A stretch of DNA of 64,000 bases from Todiramphus chloris collaris (GCA_025345505.1 JANVCC010000152.1:3449286-3513285), one strand, 5' to 3'; positions 13,815 through 28,700 are shown, counted from the stretch's first letter. The notes: generated by a model not told the origin, from the sequence alone. Program-made: numbers and translations.

Positions 13815-13880
13815 CTTTCTTTTTTTTCTTTTTTTTTTTCTTTCTTTTATGTTTTCTTTTTTTCTTTTTTTCTTTCCCCT
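13815..13880. repeat. T/C-rich low-complexity tract
   Basis: About 65 bases of almost pure T and C with long T runs on the plus strand. A neutral expansion is most likely. Confidence 0.85.
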
Positions 13881-16800
13881 AGATTTTTAGTGAAATCTCA
13901 ATCCTCCTAGATTAAAATCATACCAGTCCCTTGAGCTAAATAAGCATCTTTGGCTGTATAGTTCCACTGAGTCCAATGGACCTATGCCAATTTTACAGTC
14001 TTTAAGGAATTGACTTGTTCACCTGGGCCTAGACTCAACATATGCATTTAATAGGCTGAGGAGCACAGGGTCTATGCTCAGGTAGTGAAACTTCTGAACT
14101 TTTTTCACTTCTGAACTTGTTTCAGTTGCAGAAATAACTCTGATTTTTACATTTTGCAAGCATGACACCTTCTGAGCTTTGTTTTATTCTGGTGACTCTA
14201 AGACCTAGCTTTACTGTTAGGAAAAGTCTGGGGAAAAAAAGGAAAGGAAGAAGATCCCTAGTTAACCAGCTACACTAAGACTGGGTCTGCCTAACCCACT
14301 ATGTATTTTAGGAAACCATCATAATTTAACTTTTTTTTTTTTTTCATATATCTGCTGAGAACAACAGTTTAAGACTATATTTTTCAAGACATTAAAGGAG
14401 TTAGGTTTTTGGTTCCCACTTGGATTTGGATGTCCTGATTTTTAAGGATTTTTGGAAAATCTCAGGAAAGAAGGACACTAGGAAGGATCCTAACTGGCTG
14501 CTTTAAATCCATGAAGTTTCTAATTTTGACTAGACACACAGAGCTTTTAGTGTATGATGTCTGTATTATCTTAGAAGAGACAAATTCCCTTCTAATATGT
14601 TGTTTAATACAGAATAATTCCTATTTATTCCTATTCCTCATCTGGATGCTGCTCCTGAAATCTGCAGATATATTTGGCTTTAAGTTATGACAGTAAAGTA
14701 GGTTAAAAATGTAAAGCTGGTAATCAGTAATATCATTCATCTGATACAGTATTTATTAGCTCATTTATAATGGCTGTGTTGATATTTGTTTTTATTTTGA
14801 TAGGGCATAATGCCTTGAATTTAATCAAGTTAGCTGTATTTGAAATTACTGAAGATAAATGCCTTTCACTTCAACAGTGTAGAACAGTGTAGAACAGAAA
14901 TTTCCAAAAGGATTTCTGAAACTTAAGACCAAGGATGTCAAGTCATTGCTTTTATGGAAGATGATTTGTACCTATGACCATGTTGTCCACCTTTCTGTGA
15001 ATCCTTTGAGAAGGTAGGGTTTCACAACATGGAAATTAATTGAGCCTCACTGTCTTGTATGCTGTATATATTGCATTTCCCTGGAGCCACAATCAAATTC
15101 CATGTTGGAATGTGATCCGAGCAAGTATCAGCACCTCCTCCCCAATGTAATACTGTTGCGTGTGGGCTACTAGGGAAGAGTAACTCATCCTGCTCAGCTC
15201 CACAGTGTAAAGTCAGGAACCACTGAATCACAGAGTGTATCTGCTTCACAGTTCAGGACATTTTAGAAATACCTTGACGTCTGACAGTCCTGTTCCCAGT
15301 GATCCCTCTTTTGAGTGGCTGACCACCTCCAATGAGCTTTTTATGGTTCTAGGGAGATTGAAGAGGTTCAGAGACATTTATAGCCTTATACATGGCCCGT
15401 CTCTTGTTAAATTCAGTACTGGATGTACCTGACTCTCCTACATGTCTGTGCCGCAGGTAATGCACGTGCACTGCTGTTTCTCAGAGATTCCCTCAAATGC
15501 ATTTTTTATAGACACCTTAATGTGAAATGTCACATTCCTGGAAGAAAAAGTATATAGTTATTTAAAGTGTTTGCAAGGAAAAAAAAAAAAGTATGAATGA
15601 TAAACTTGAGGGGGTGGGTTTTTTTCTTCTTCAGGCTCCCCCATATCTGTGACTAAGTCATGGAGTATTTGCAAAATTTAGAGAATGATCAGAAACATGG
15701 CTCTGTATCAGAGGTTCATTTGTAGAAGGTAAAGTAGCATATGTTATGAGTCAGTTAATCTCTTCAGGGCTTTATCCAGCACAAATTAGGTTCTCTGGTC
15801 ACCGAGTCACAGCAGGCTCTGGGCCACTGTAGCCTTGGAGCTTTATTCTGATTCAGCTGCCAAGAAATGAACAGCTCTGTGGGCGCAAAAATTGGCTTAT
15901 GCTTTGTGAACTCCAGCGGGGCATGTGCAGCTCCAATGGCTGCTCCTCTCTCCACACACAGCTATGTGATTTCATTCTCACCTGCTCTCCAACAACCCTA
16001 ATGCTAAGACACAGCCCTTGGAACATAAAGGAGGTGCTAATTCAGTCTCAGAAATAACAAAGGTTGTGAAACAGCTTTAAAAGATGTGGAAGCCTTCACT
16101 GTTTTGGCTATTTAAAGCTAGCCAAGGCAAATGCACACTGCAGGGATTAGCTCTGTGATGTTGCTGGAAGCAGAAATTGTCTTTATTTTTTGTTTGGGTT
16201 CTCTGTGGCTTGTTTTGTTTGTTTGGGTTTTTCTTTTTTACATATTTTCCCCCAGTCTATAAATGCAGATGCTGCAATACCAAAAAATAAAATGCCTTAG
16301 GTTTCCTAAGTGGGCAAGAAGACCTGGGTGGCATAGCTCTAATTACAACTAATGTCTCAAAGAGGCTTGAAAATCTCATTCTTAAATCACTTAATAGAGA
16401 CACAGGCCAAATCACAGGGAAGCCACAAATGCTCACTTATGAGTGTCAGGATGTCTGGTCCAACAGGCAACTTCATCCTTCCCTACTGGTTCCTTGACCT
16501 TGGTAAACACATAATCTCTGCACTATATATTGCAGGTTATAAATGACACTGTAAATATTTGCCTATATCACAGCAGTAGTGTTGAGATCAAATGAGTACT
16601 TACTCTTTTCACAAACTACAACAAAATCAATTTATTGTTACCATATTTATTTTTGACATCTTATTTATTGAAGCCATTCATATGAATTGATGACTCAAAA
16701 AAATTGTGTAGTCCTTTTCACTTCTAAGTGACTCTTTTAAATGAACTTTCACACAGCAGGGGTTAATTCTGACTTTTTTAAGTATAAAACACAAATGAAG

Positions 16801-19800
16801 TGCACAGCTGTGACATCCTGAAGATACAAGACATTACCTGTATATCAATGACGACAAGCTGTTGTCACTAGTATTTGCCAGTAAGCACAGCTTGACCAGG
16901 AAGCATTGTCAGAGGAGGCCAGGCACAGGGATAAACCCCCGCCTCTTGCAAACACATTAAGAACTCCTCAATTCTGGGCACACAGAGCAAGAGGGAAAGA
17001 AACAGCCAATCTGATGACATGTTACTCCAGCTAAGCAATCCCTCAGCCCTGCTTTGCTCACCCATAGTCACACGCTTAAAGTAAAACTCTCTCACTTCCC
17101 TGCTTTGCTGTCTGACTCCAAGCATTTGTGTTCACTCAGGATGGTATCACAACTTCCACAAATCCATTTCTCATAAATAGCACTGATTGCAAAGTTTACA
17201 GTGCAGGACAATTAAACCAGTCACAAGAGCAGAGACATAAACATAAACACAATCATCTGCATGAAACATAAAAGAGAGTAGTAATTTATGAATATTGCTT
17301 TTAAAACTATATTAAACACTGTCCAGGGAAAAAACATTTACCAAGCCCTATTCACTTTGCAGTTAAATCAAATTTAGGATAGGATAAAATGTGTCTTATC
17401 AATTAAACTTTACTTTAATCTTTACAGACTGGATAGAGAAAATAGACATTAAACTCCAAAACAGAACTCTAAGTATGCACGAAGAACAGTACAGGACAGC
17501 AAGACTCCATAATGCAAGCAGCAAGTTTGGACTAGGTTGCTAGAGACTTTTAGTGCAAAATAACTATGTAAGTGGTGGCAGGCATTACCTGGACACTGTG
17601 TCTGGTTGTTCACAGAAATACCACTGATTACATTATGTGATTTCTTGATACTGGTGTTTCTTTTATCACCAGAGTAATAAGGAAGGTGGGATGACCTCTG
17701 ATGAAATGGAATTGTAATTTGAGAGAGTGGGAATACAAAAGATAAAAACATTACCATCATCTTTTTTTTTTTTTTGTTATTATTCATTTGCTTACCTAAC
17801 ATTAAACACTCAAATACATACTTAGAAGGGAAGGCAAAAATATCCCCATCAAAATATATTCTTTTTCAGTAGGAAACTAGGGGTTAGACTGAATGACCAT
17901 TTTCGTGGAATGCATCTGCTTTTCCTAGTAAGAAAAACTTGATTTTTATGTGGGAGTGAAAAAATCAAAACTTCCAAATCATCCATGTATTCAGGTTCTT
18001 AGTATTCAGTTATACTTATTATAAGATGCTTAAAGCTTCCAAAAATATTTCATCTCTTTTTATATAAAAAGTAAAAAACATTTTCCTCTAACTGTGTTAT
18101 TTAGATTTCCAGGGTGAATTTACTGACTACCATTAGAAGAAGCCCGAGCCCTTTCCAGTAGTACAGTCTGATGTCAACTGTGGCATCATGGTGGCATGAC
18201 AGTGGAGGAGTGTCCAACAGGCTCTCACCTCCATGCACACCACTGCTTCCCCAAGCACTATGCTCGACACTGAAGCAAACTGATTTCCTGGCACTGACTT
18301 CTCAGGAGGGAAATTGCTTTGTCTCAACAATTTAGCTGGTGCAGTTTCAGGTTCTCAGACTTGGATCAGTACCTACACATAAAGAAAGTGTGGAAAAAAG
18401 TCACTAAGCAGAACAAGTGCCCATGAGGTAAATACCTGAGCAGACAGCTTGTGAGAGAGAGATCTGACAGGCTGTGGTGGCAGTTGGAGGTTTGGTTGTG
18501 CATCTCTCATCTTCAGAGCAGCCCCTTCTCTCTGCTCGCAGGCTTATACTGGTGTCTCTACCTTATCCATGTGCCACAGTTCAGGGAGCAAGGTGTCACA
18601 TGGAAACTCAGGGAAGAAAAAAGGTAATCTGGGCAGATCTTGCCCAGGACAAGGCTTGCATAGGAAATAAAACCTCCCAATGTGACAATAGGTTTCTAAG
18701 CAGTAGTGATGGTAGTCTCCTTTGCAAGGGTACCTGGTGTCTGCAACAGCATCTTCAGTTGGACTGAGAGAGACATCCCAACTCTCTGCTCTGATCAGTT
18801 CTTATAACACAGCTGGACACAGTTCTATGCGACCAGCCCAACACATTAATAATCCATCTTGACTACATACTAAAGACTGTCCTCCGTGACAGCTTCTGCA
18901 GGAACAGTTACCATTGAGTGTTCATAAATGTCTTACCCATGTGAAATTTCATGACTTCTAAAGCAGGGACATCTATGGGATTCTTTGGGACACTCCAGCC
19001 AGAATTTTAATCAACATGTTTAAGTATACAAAGTGGACTAGACACAGCAGGATCTGAGCTGGGGAATGTCTAGAATTGTCCTGGAGATCTCCTGTGACAA
19101 TCAAATACCTGATTGTAAAGTTTCACTCAAATACCAAGTTTGAAGCTGTCACCTCAATTGTCCATAGTATCAAATCAGTCCATTGTCTCACCCCTGCAGG
19201 TGACAAGCCAGGAGGAGCTGCTGGACCCCCCCCCCAAGGAATTTATGTCTTAAGTGCATTGAGTTTGCACAGCCCTGACACTCAGCTAAACCACAATTAT
19301 AACTAAAAAGCAAACTTCATTTTCATACATATAACTCATGTCCCACAGCTCTGGCCACAACACTGTTCTGGATAGTACTAGGCTGGATGCCTGGAGAAAG
19401 TTTTTGTATCATAAGGCAGACTTTTGCTTCTCCATGTGTCTGCTTTACTACAGCCCGGCTACTCAAAAGTGTTGTCATGTAGCAGTGAATGTAACATGCT
19501 GATCGGGGTGTCCTTTCCTTTTGAATAATAATCTAAAAGCCAGAAAAGAGTATTCTATTTTGCACTGATCAGCATGTAACTTTATTCAAAGTGGGTCAGA
19601 TCATCATGCAAATATGTGATGATCAGCCCATCACTGCGAAAGAAAAGCCTGGGGAACAGAAATATACTTTGGGATGACTTCATATTCCTTGAGGCTTTTA
19701 TTTGGGCAGAGAAAAAGAAAAAAGAAGCAGCACTTGTAGTTTTGGGTCCTGGTTTTCATAGCTTCTGAACACCCTGATCTCCATTCAATATCACTGATGT

Positions 19801-21082
19801 TCTAGAAATTAGGCCAGAAATCACATTGTTCCTGCTATGATGGGAGTGACAGGTGCCTTCTCGAATGATAGCAGAAATGCTCTCTCCATGCTGGCAGGGC
19901 AAAGCCCTGGGGATTTCATCCTGAATATGTTCTTTACAGAAGCAACAGATTTGAGTTTGGTTACATCTTTTATGAACATTTTTTCAATAAATTAATCAGA
20001 AGCTTCAGGGCAGTTAAAGCTTTTTAAAACAGGATCAGTTCTTTTGCAATTCCCTTTGGAGAGCTTCAAAACTTGATTTCTTCCCATAATTTTTTTTCAT
20101 ATTTCCATTTTACAAAATTGAAGATTCTCAAGCAAACGCAAAGAGAGAGTCTGTACTCTCTGTACTTGATCAGAAATTCCCTTGTAACCATTGTCCATCA
20201 GGTCCAATGACTACTCCATGCAACATCCCTGATTCAAAGTGCTGTGTCAAGGACCCACAGCCACCATAATTATATTTGTCCTAACCGTGATTCCTCCTGC
20301 TTGTAAAAAAGCTCCAAACACTATCTTGTCTCAAATTGCCCCTATAAGCTTGGACAAGGTGTATAATCAGCAGAGCTCATGCAGTGCCTTCTGAGATACT
20401 CTCTGCACTCCTTTCTAAAGTGCCTGTTTGGCAGCTCCCAATGGCTACAGTGAATTGCACCTATTTCTTTGAAGCTTCCTGCTATTGTTTGGGAAGTCAG
20501 TTTAGCATTAGTAACTTTCTTGTATTCAGAAGGAAAGAGCATTGAGATCAGCAATAAGTTCATGCTATGGAGGACACCAATAGATTGACTGAGGGATACA
20601 GAGGGTTCAGGTAGAGCCTGGAACTGCAGCTAGGAGTATCCCCTCTGCTGTACTAAAATAGATGGAAGAGGTATATGGAATTCATTTCAAGAGCTTCCCT
20701 TGTCAGCCAGTATGGTAATACCCTTCTGCAAGGAGAGACCCAAAGGAGTCCCTACAAAACAGCCTGCACACCACATACTGCATCATTTCAACGGATTCTC
20801 CATAAAACAGGTGCACAAAAGGCAGGTTATTTGTGTTCTTTTGGGTCTTTTGCTGTTTGCAGCGTAAAAAAATCAAGGCAAAGGAGACACAAGGGCACAG
20901 TCATAGCTCATATAACTTTTTACAACAAATACACAAACGTACCATTCCTAACTACGTATTTTCAATCTCTCTTTTCTGATTTCTGGTTATTTCTGTAATA
21001 TATAGTGCCATGTACACCATTAGAGGTCTCACCAGCACTTTGAATTTCTACTGTTGAGATACCCAACATGGACATAAAAGAG

Positions 21083-21114
21083 AGGTCAATATTTCTTCAG
21101 GTCAATATTTCTTC
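21083..21114. repeat. 16-bp perfect tandem duplication
   Basis: AGGTCAATATTTCTTC is present twice with no intervening base. A slippage event is likely. The perfect identity suggests it is recent. Confidence 0.88.
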
Positions 21115-22727
21115 AGATTTGAACAAGTGCCTTGGTAGAGTCCTTACAGTAAAACATAGGGTTTAAGAGTTTGAGAATCCCTGTTAATATTAATGAAAGT
21201 ATAACAGACCTTGTAGCAATGTCGAAAACAATTGTGGTGCTGGAAGAGTGTATGGGCTGAAGACAATAGTGTAAAGGAGAGTTGATTACTGAGTCTATTG
21301 GTTCTGAGCAATGTCTAGTCTCCTGGTGCTCAGACTGTCTTGCAAACTATGACATTTGACTGTTCCAAGTTTACTTTTTATTTTGATTAAAAAAAAACAA
21401 AACAAAAACACAAATTTATTTTTTTTTCAAACTAGCACAAGACCTCAGTAGTCTTTAGCAGGAACTCTCTCTCAAGATTCAAAGTCAATAAAAGCTCAAA
21501 AGGGTAATCATGAAAAAAGCTTTTCTTTTGGAATCCTTTGGCCAGAGATGAACTTTGCATCTGTCAAGAACATATACTATAAGTAAAAGTGTGTGTATGC
21601 AGTAGGGAAAGAGAAAAGGATGGTCCAGTGGATGTGGGTTTGACAGCAGATCTGTGTTTTTTCACTCTGGCAGGCCATGAAAATTTCTAAGGGATCTGCA
21701 GAGGGTAAATAAGAAATAAAAGGCTTTTGTCAACAAGCTGGAATATGGTATACAGAGGGCTACACTTCCAAAGGAAAATATCTTAGGAGTTCAAAACTGA
21801 AAGAAGTTAAAAGGTACAGGAGTGGAGACATACATGAGAGACAGAATGCATGATAATGTAAGTTATAAAATCACTGACACCTAGAAGTCTTAAAGAGAAA
21901 CTGAAAGATGTCTTCCAATCTGAGAACTCACATGCTGAGAAAAAAAAAATGGGGTAATAACTCATAGATTCATCCAAAACCTTATTTTACTGGCATTTTA
22001 TGTCAACAATATAAAAATAAGCTACAATATAGACAGTCAAGGGGCCTATATTTGTAAATAAGATATTACCTTCAGAGGTGAACAAAATTTGGAATTCATC
22101 TTGAAGGAAAAACAAGCATGACAGCATTTTTTTCTGCTGCATGCTGACAAAAAATTGGAATTAAGAACATTTTTATACAGAAAACAATTTTTTCTTTTGA
22201 CATTGTCATCTGAAATAAAATATTTTGACTGGGGTTCAGTTGAACAGCTTCACTGTTGATTACTGATATGATCTAACATGCTTTGTTTGGAATTAATTTA
22301 ATATACCCATAGGACTTTTTCATTATAACACCTCACTGCACAGGCATTATATCTCAGGAGAGTGATGCCCATGTTCGCTTTCAAAAGCTGGATTGTTTTA
22401 TCATCTGTTATGATGCACTAGAGTCAGATGATTTCTACCTTGAAACACAGAACACAATCAGAAGAAAATCCGTTTTGTCTTGTGAAAGAAGGAAAACATC
22501 CTTTGGAGACCTCTAGATCACCAAGGGTGATAGCATCTCAAACTGCCATCTCATGGACCAATGCACAAAGTGGGAACACAGTATAACAATTTGCTAAACA
22601 GGTCAAGCTGAATTTTGTGTTGCAGCTCAACAGAATAAAACACTTTTACTTGAGCTGAACCAACACAAACTAAAATAATCCTAGTAGACCCTAGCCAGGT
22701 TAAGAGAGTTTGTTTTCTAAAACAGAA

Positions 22728-22806
22728 TTAAAAAACCAAACAAACAAAAACCAAGAAAAAAAATACAAAAAACAGCAACAACGAAACACAACCAAAAGAA
22801 ACCCCA
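22728..22806. repeat. A-rich low-complexity stretch
   Basis: Runs of A broken by single C or G (CAAACAAACAAAAACC and similar). There is no adjacent retrocopy that would make it a poly(A) tail. Confidence 0.8.
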
Positions 22807-24677
22807 AAGAATAACATTCTGACATTGTAGAAATAGCACTTTTTGTCTAAAAGTAGTTGCAAGCATTTTTACCTGCAACTTCTAACAGAAACAAAAAAAT
22901 ACCAGTCTTTATTCACAGTTTTGTTTTCTTTTGGCACCGATTTTTATGCATGCTATAACTTTGTGTGAGTGGTAGTGAAATTATATTATGTCATTAAAAG
23001 GTATCAGCAGCTGCCATTTACCATTAGTTAAATACTGTTCTTTCACCTACAGGGGAGGAAATTACATTCTTTTATGGAAGAAGGTATGTAGTGGCAGCAG
23101 TAGCTGATGGGTCAAAACAAGTAAGAGTGAACCTCAGCATGACCGACGTGTAGGATAAGAATCTAGCCCCACAAGCAGCAGGACAGTGTTTGCAAGGACT
23201 TATATTTAGTGACAGAGAAGGTAGACAAAAGCCAGTGGTGAACAGATGAAATACTTTTGTGCAGTGGCTCTGAGAGAGGGACAGAGTTAAAGGCACTTGA
23301 GGTATTGGATTTTTAAACTGTGTTCAAAATCTGCCCCTAGTGGTTTCTGCCAGGAAAAGGGAAGCATAACTTTGCAGATGCTCATTGTAAATAAGCAGGA
23401 CAGCACCAACAAAACCCTGTCTGATTCCTGTCATCAATTTCTTCTCTTAATAGAAACAACCTGGCCAGGCCCCAAACACTAACTGCTCAGGTCAGGGGGA
23501 CAGCAGTATAAATGTTTGCAATAAAAGACTTCTGGGCTCAGAACACATTTGTTCAATCAAAAAGATTTGTGTAGTGATCAAAGAAATTACTCTAGCAAAA
23601 GCCGTAGTTTGTAGAGATTAAGCAAGTGATCCAGGCCTAGCAGGAGAACCCTCTTTAAAGCTCATTTCTGTAAATCCCACTGCTTTCAGCAGAAATAAGT
23701 GTACTTAAAAGTCAAGATCTACTCCACTTAACAGGACAATCTTGCACAAACACTTTCTGACCATGACTGAACAAGCACTTGCATAAAAAAAAAATTAGGA
23801 AAGAGTAATGGACAATTAACTACGTTTGTAAAATCAAGATAAAAGACAGCAAGTTCAAACATGAAGAGAGGCACAGGTCTCTGAATAAATGACTTTTTTT
23901 TTTTTTGTTTGTTTTACAAATTATCAGTCTGCTTCTGATTTACGGACAGATAGGTATGGAACATACAGTGATCACTGACAGATGGGAAGACTGAATTCTT
24001 TATAGTGTGAATATAAATCATGTCATTATTTTGCTTCTTTCTACTTTTCCTGCTTTCTGATCATCTCTACTGGAGCACTTAAATGTAATTTTAATATTAA
24101 AAAACATCAACCCAGATTGAAATCCATGCTACAGTTAATTACAATGTGTTCTTTTTACCAGTCATAGTTTTCAGTCTGGGCATACCATACCTGTACACTT
24201 TAATGATGCTGCTAGTGATCGTGATGGCCGGAACAGCCCTACAGAATTAGAGGCAGTGCTGTACCATAAAGGAAAAACATTTGGATAAATAAGACTCTGT
24301 AATGTCTGTTTGAAATCTAATTATTTTGCTACTGTGTGGGAAAAACTACATTGCTCCTTTTATTAAGAAAGAATGCCACAACACAGCTACATCAATGGAA
24401 AACTTCACATGAAGCTCTCTTTCTTCTATGCACACACACTTTCATGTTACCTTATACAAGTTGACTGAACAAACATAGCCCATTAAAAAAAAGCTCCCAC
24501 TTCCAAGCGATACTCTGTTTGGATAATATTTGTAAAAGGACCTGAGAGAATGAGAAACCAAACACTGAAATGTCAAAGTCTGTCACTTCAGAGAGATTAC
24601 AACTAAATTTTCAAAACAGCGAAGTGTCAGAGCCAGCAGAATGGTGCTGGCTGTGAATGGGTCCTGGGCTTCTTTGA

Positions 24678-25195
24678 AATCATAAAATCATTAAGTTAGA
24701 AAAGACCTTTAAGATCAAGTCCAACCATTAACCTAACAATTCCAAGCCCATCACTAAACCGTGTCTCTCAGCCCCACATCTACATGTCTTTTAAATACCT
24801 CCAGGAGTCCTGGGCAGCCTGTTCCAATGCTTGACAATCATTTTGGTAAAGAAATTTTTCCTAATGTCCAACTAAAGTTCCCCTGATGCAACTTGAGGCC
24901 ATTTCCTCCTACCTTATCACTTATTCCTTGGAAGAAGAGACCAACTTTCACCTTGCTACAACCTCCTTTCAGGTAGTTGTAGAGAGCAAGAAGGTCTCCC
25001 CTCAGCTTCCTTTACTCCAGCCTACACAACCAGTTCCCTTAGCTGCTCCTCATAAGACTTGTGCTCTGGACCCTTCACCAGCTTTGTTGCACTTCCTTGG
25101 ACACACTCCAGCCCCTCAATGTCCTTCTTGTAGTGAGGGGCCCAAAACTGAACACAGTATTCAAGGTGCAGCCTCACCAGTGTTGCACAGAGTGC
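24678..25195 (-). mobile_element. CR1 LINE, 5'-truncated 3' end
   Basis: The left end has AATCATAAAATCATT, the decayed terminal repeat. Then come the CR1 tail and the body words CCTGTTCCAATGCTTGAC, AGAAATTTTTCCTAATGTCC, AAGGTCTCCCCTCAGC, CACACTCCAGCCCCTC and CACAGTATTCAAGGTGCAGCC. This is the usual minus-strand CR1 order. The plus-strand open frames at 24886-25297 are antisense to it and are not genes. Confidence 0.94.
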
Positions 25196-25659
25196 ACGCT
25201 CACTAAACAGAGAGTCATTTCACCACATAAGAAAGAATATAGGAGAAGTGGGGGAGGGAATCAAGACACAAATCTAAATTTCTGGCAGTGCATATAATTT
25301 TTGGCATTAATAGTGCTTAATACTGGTTAATAACAGGGATTGATAATAAATGCTCTAAAAAGAATGGACTTGCCTTCCTATTTGCCATTCCTCTGAAGAT
25401 CAGTCTTTGTTTTTCTCATTCTTTTTGCTATTTTCCAAAGAAGTGCCATACGGGGAGAACTGAAAGAATCATCAAGTGGAATGATTAATGTCGCAACTGG
25501 GTTTTAGTCTGCATATGATGCATAGGGACAGCTTTATCATGAGGAATTATAATAAAATCCTGTATCTCGTGGTATCCAGGCTGTCCAATATGAACTGTAG
25601 CCGCCACAGAAATATTAATGACTTTAACTGATGTTCTGCATTTTTAATATCTTTCAAAA

Positions 25660-25740
25660 CTGTGCCCTCTCAGAACTGGAAGGGACTTGGTGTGATTTCC
25701 TAATTTACATGGCAAAGAGACTTTGTTCATCTATAGTGTC
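25660..25740 (-). mobile_element. Possible ancient CR1/L3-like tail fragment
   Basis: CAGAACTGGAAGGGACTTG followed by TTTCCTAATTTACATGGCAAAGAGAC resembles the very old CR1/L3 tail shared by amniotes. No terminal octamers or coding remain. The reading rests on a short stretch only, and chance resemblance is possible. Confidence 0.35.
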
Positions 25741-28700
25741 AAAGGTAATTGTTGGGCTAATGAGATTTTATATCAGACATTTATCCAGCTAAATAAACAG
25801 ACTAGATCCAGCTTGTAAGAATGGCCAAGAGATTAATGTGAAATGTGCAAATGAAGGGATGGAATCTGAGGACAGTGTTTCTTGCTGCAACATGCAATCA
25901 AACTGCACAATCAAAAAACCCAGAAGCTTTTCTATAATGCGATGTCAATCATAGTGCTCAAACCAGGCTCGATCTTGTACGTATACCAAAATAACTTTCA
26001 ACCAATTCAAACTAACGGGGTAATTGATAGTAACAGCTGGTTGCCATCTTTCATGTGTATCAGCATGGGCAGGGGAGAAGATGCTTTGCTTAAAGCCTTC
26101 ACATGTGCAGAAAACAAGGAAATATGGTTTGGAAACCCCAGCCTGTGGGGTTCCGCATGTCCAGCCCTGTGTCGGAAGGCAAGCAGGGACTGAAAGCAGA
26201 AGTGTCTGTTCTTCCCTGCATCTGCCACAGCCTGACTCTCTCAAACACTACCCTGTTCTCCTCTTGATCTCCATCCCAGTCCACATGGTTCATCCTCAGC
26301 CATTCTCTTGATCCTTGACACACCAGTTTCTATTCAGGCTTCTGAATCCAGTCCCATCTATCGGTCATCATCTGTGTCATTTTCAATTCTCTGCTTCTCC
26401 TGCTCCAGGCTCCTTACCCAGTCAGTCCCAGGTCCTTCCAAATTTGTACTCTTGTCCAAGACACCCCCATCTCACCTCCAGTGCCCTCTAATTCAAATTT
26501 GTATCCTCCAGGTTATGTTTTCACTCATTCTCCATTGTTTCCTTGCCCAAACCCAGTCATTCTGCTCTTTATGTTGTCTGCTCTCCATACCACAGTTCAG
26601 GTCTGCTGGAAGCTGCTGCCCTGAGGGCTGCTAAGGCAGAAGGGCATCAGGAAGAGCTGATGAAACTCATTGTTTTCATGCCTGGTACCCTGTGCACTTG
26701 TCCTCAAACAGCCAGTGCTACAATTAACAGGCAAAGTCTTATTACAGGAAGTATCAGATATTCTTAGTAAAATAAAAATCGGAAACAACAATAAATTGTG
26801 CATCCCATCTCCGTTACTGAAATATTTCCATCCTTGCTGGATGCTTTAGGGTCCTGCTGCTTAGGCATAAGAGGTTCACATAAATAAGACCTTTTTGCAA
26901 AATTATCTGGACATAAACTGCCATCTTATGTTTACTTACTGGAGCTTGGGGACAGAGCTATTAATGCATGAGGCAGTCTTTTCAAGAAAAAATTAAAGCC
27001 AAAGTAGCTTGTCAAAATCCAGCAGAGATTCTCTGAAAGTATCAGAGGTTTTCCTACTGAAGGAGAACAGAAGTAGATTTAAAGGCTGAAGAAGAAGATA
27101 CTACACTGAGTCATGAAAACACTGGGGAAACAGAAGGCCACTCACTGTATTCTATAGAATTCAAATGCTCAATAAATTTTAATTTACTGCTGACATAAGA
27201 GATATTGGGAAGGAAGTTGGTAAAAGCATCAAGGGAATAGTATGAAAGAAAAGGTGCTTGCCACTGGTGTGACAGAATGATTTTTCCTTTTCCAGAGGCT
27301 ATTTTACCAGCTCCCTTGCAATGCTCCCTTTTTCCTTTGCAGAAAAAAAAAACCAAACCCAAAACCAAAACCAAGATGATTTGCATAATCTCTTCTTAGG
27401 GGTTGCAGTGGATCCCTTATCTCCCTTCTGGTTCTTAAGGGATCATTATTTTATGTCTTCTTTATAGAGCTTTCATCCTCAAAGGGGCTTTTACCCTAAG
27501 CCCAGCAATACTATAAACCCAGAAAAACCAGGGCCAAGGCAAACATGTAAAGACATTACTATATGCTATGTTATGGAAATCTACATTCAAGGGATGGACA
27601 GAAACTTAGCTCTGCCTAGGGAGATGCTACAAAAAAAATGATGTGACATTTTAATGTTGGTGGTCTCAGACTAAGGACAGAATGAATACTACTAGTTATC
27701 ATTCATCTGCCTATATACAGATCCTTGGCTAAACAGAGATATTTCAATAGCAGTGATGACTCAGAATAATTACAGTTTCCACTTGTGGGACCAATCATGG
27801 TCCGACTGCTCCTGACAGTGGAAGCTTCCATTTGATAATCATTCTAGTATGATATAAGGATTCTTCCTATTCCTCCACTATGGGAAAAAAGAATGTGTTT
27901 GTGTGGAAGTATGCATTTCTTTAGGGAATGAACCAACATAATCCCTGTGAGACTACATGTGAACCTTCTTGGTTTCTCGCACTATACCAGAGGATATTTG
28001 CATAAATATGATAAGTAATGCAACAGACAGTTTAAGATAGAAACTGCATGCTGTGTTTCTCAGTTCACCAAAGGCCATATCCTTTGTTAGGCATAAATCT
28101 ACTGGTGCTTTTCCTCAAGAGCTCAGAATGCTGAACAATAGAAAATTAACAAGGTAACGTTCCCCAGATGACAGGTGAACTTGCATTCCTTAAGCTAGTT
28201 TTTCCTTTTCAAACTCATACATTAAATGTGCAAGCACACTATGAAATAAACAGGACATGCATCATGGCTGAGCTAGCAACACTGAGAGAGCATTCATACA
28301 GTAAACTTAATGTTGCATGAACTGATGTTTTCTGCATTTTTTTTTAAAACTGTTTGTATTTAGTCCTTTTGTTCTTGTTTGTTGGGGTTGACAAGCTGTG
28401 CTCAGAAAGGATCCAGAACCAAAACAGGGGAAATGCCAAAAGTCTGCAGTGAGATAGAACAGAGCCTGTGGATGTCAGCAGTGCAGCCTGGGCATTGATT
28501 GCCTCCTAGGAATTTCCTAACCTGTGGTTACAATCTGACATTCTACATTACAGTATCGCTGACAGTCTCCCGGGAAGTCTGCATCCCCCTCACAACTGGG
28601 GTTCTGCAAATCCCTACTAGGAAGGGTCAGTCCTACCCTGAAGAGAGACAGGAGCTGCTGGGGAAAACTGAGGTGCATGAAGTGACCTGTGAAGTTGCAG

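Larger units (their letters stand above)
12776..24677. other. Intergenic, no gene seen; several simple repeats
   Basis: About 12 kb without a supportable gene or young transposon. It holds pyrimidine tracts (13815-13880, 14331-14344), short tandem duplications (14873-14897, 21083-21114) and an A-rich low-complexity stretch (22728-22806). Open frames are all under 120 codons and have no recognisable motif. Confidence 0.5.

Noticed and set aside
24886..25297. Plus-strand frames of 106 and 78 codons
   Set aside because: Both are mostly antisense to the CR1 element at 24678-25195.
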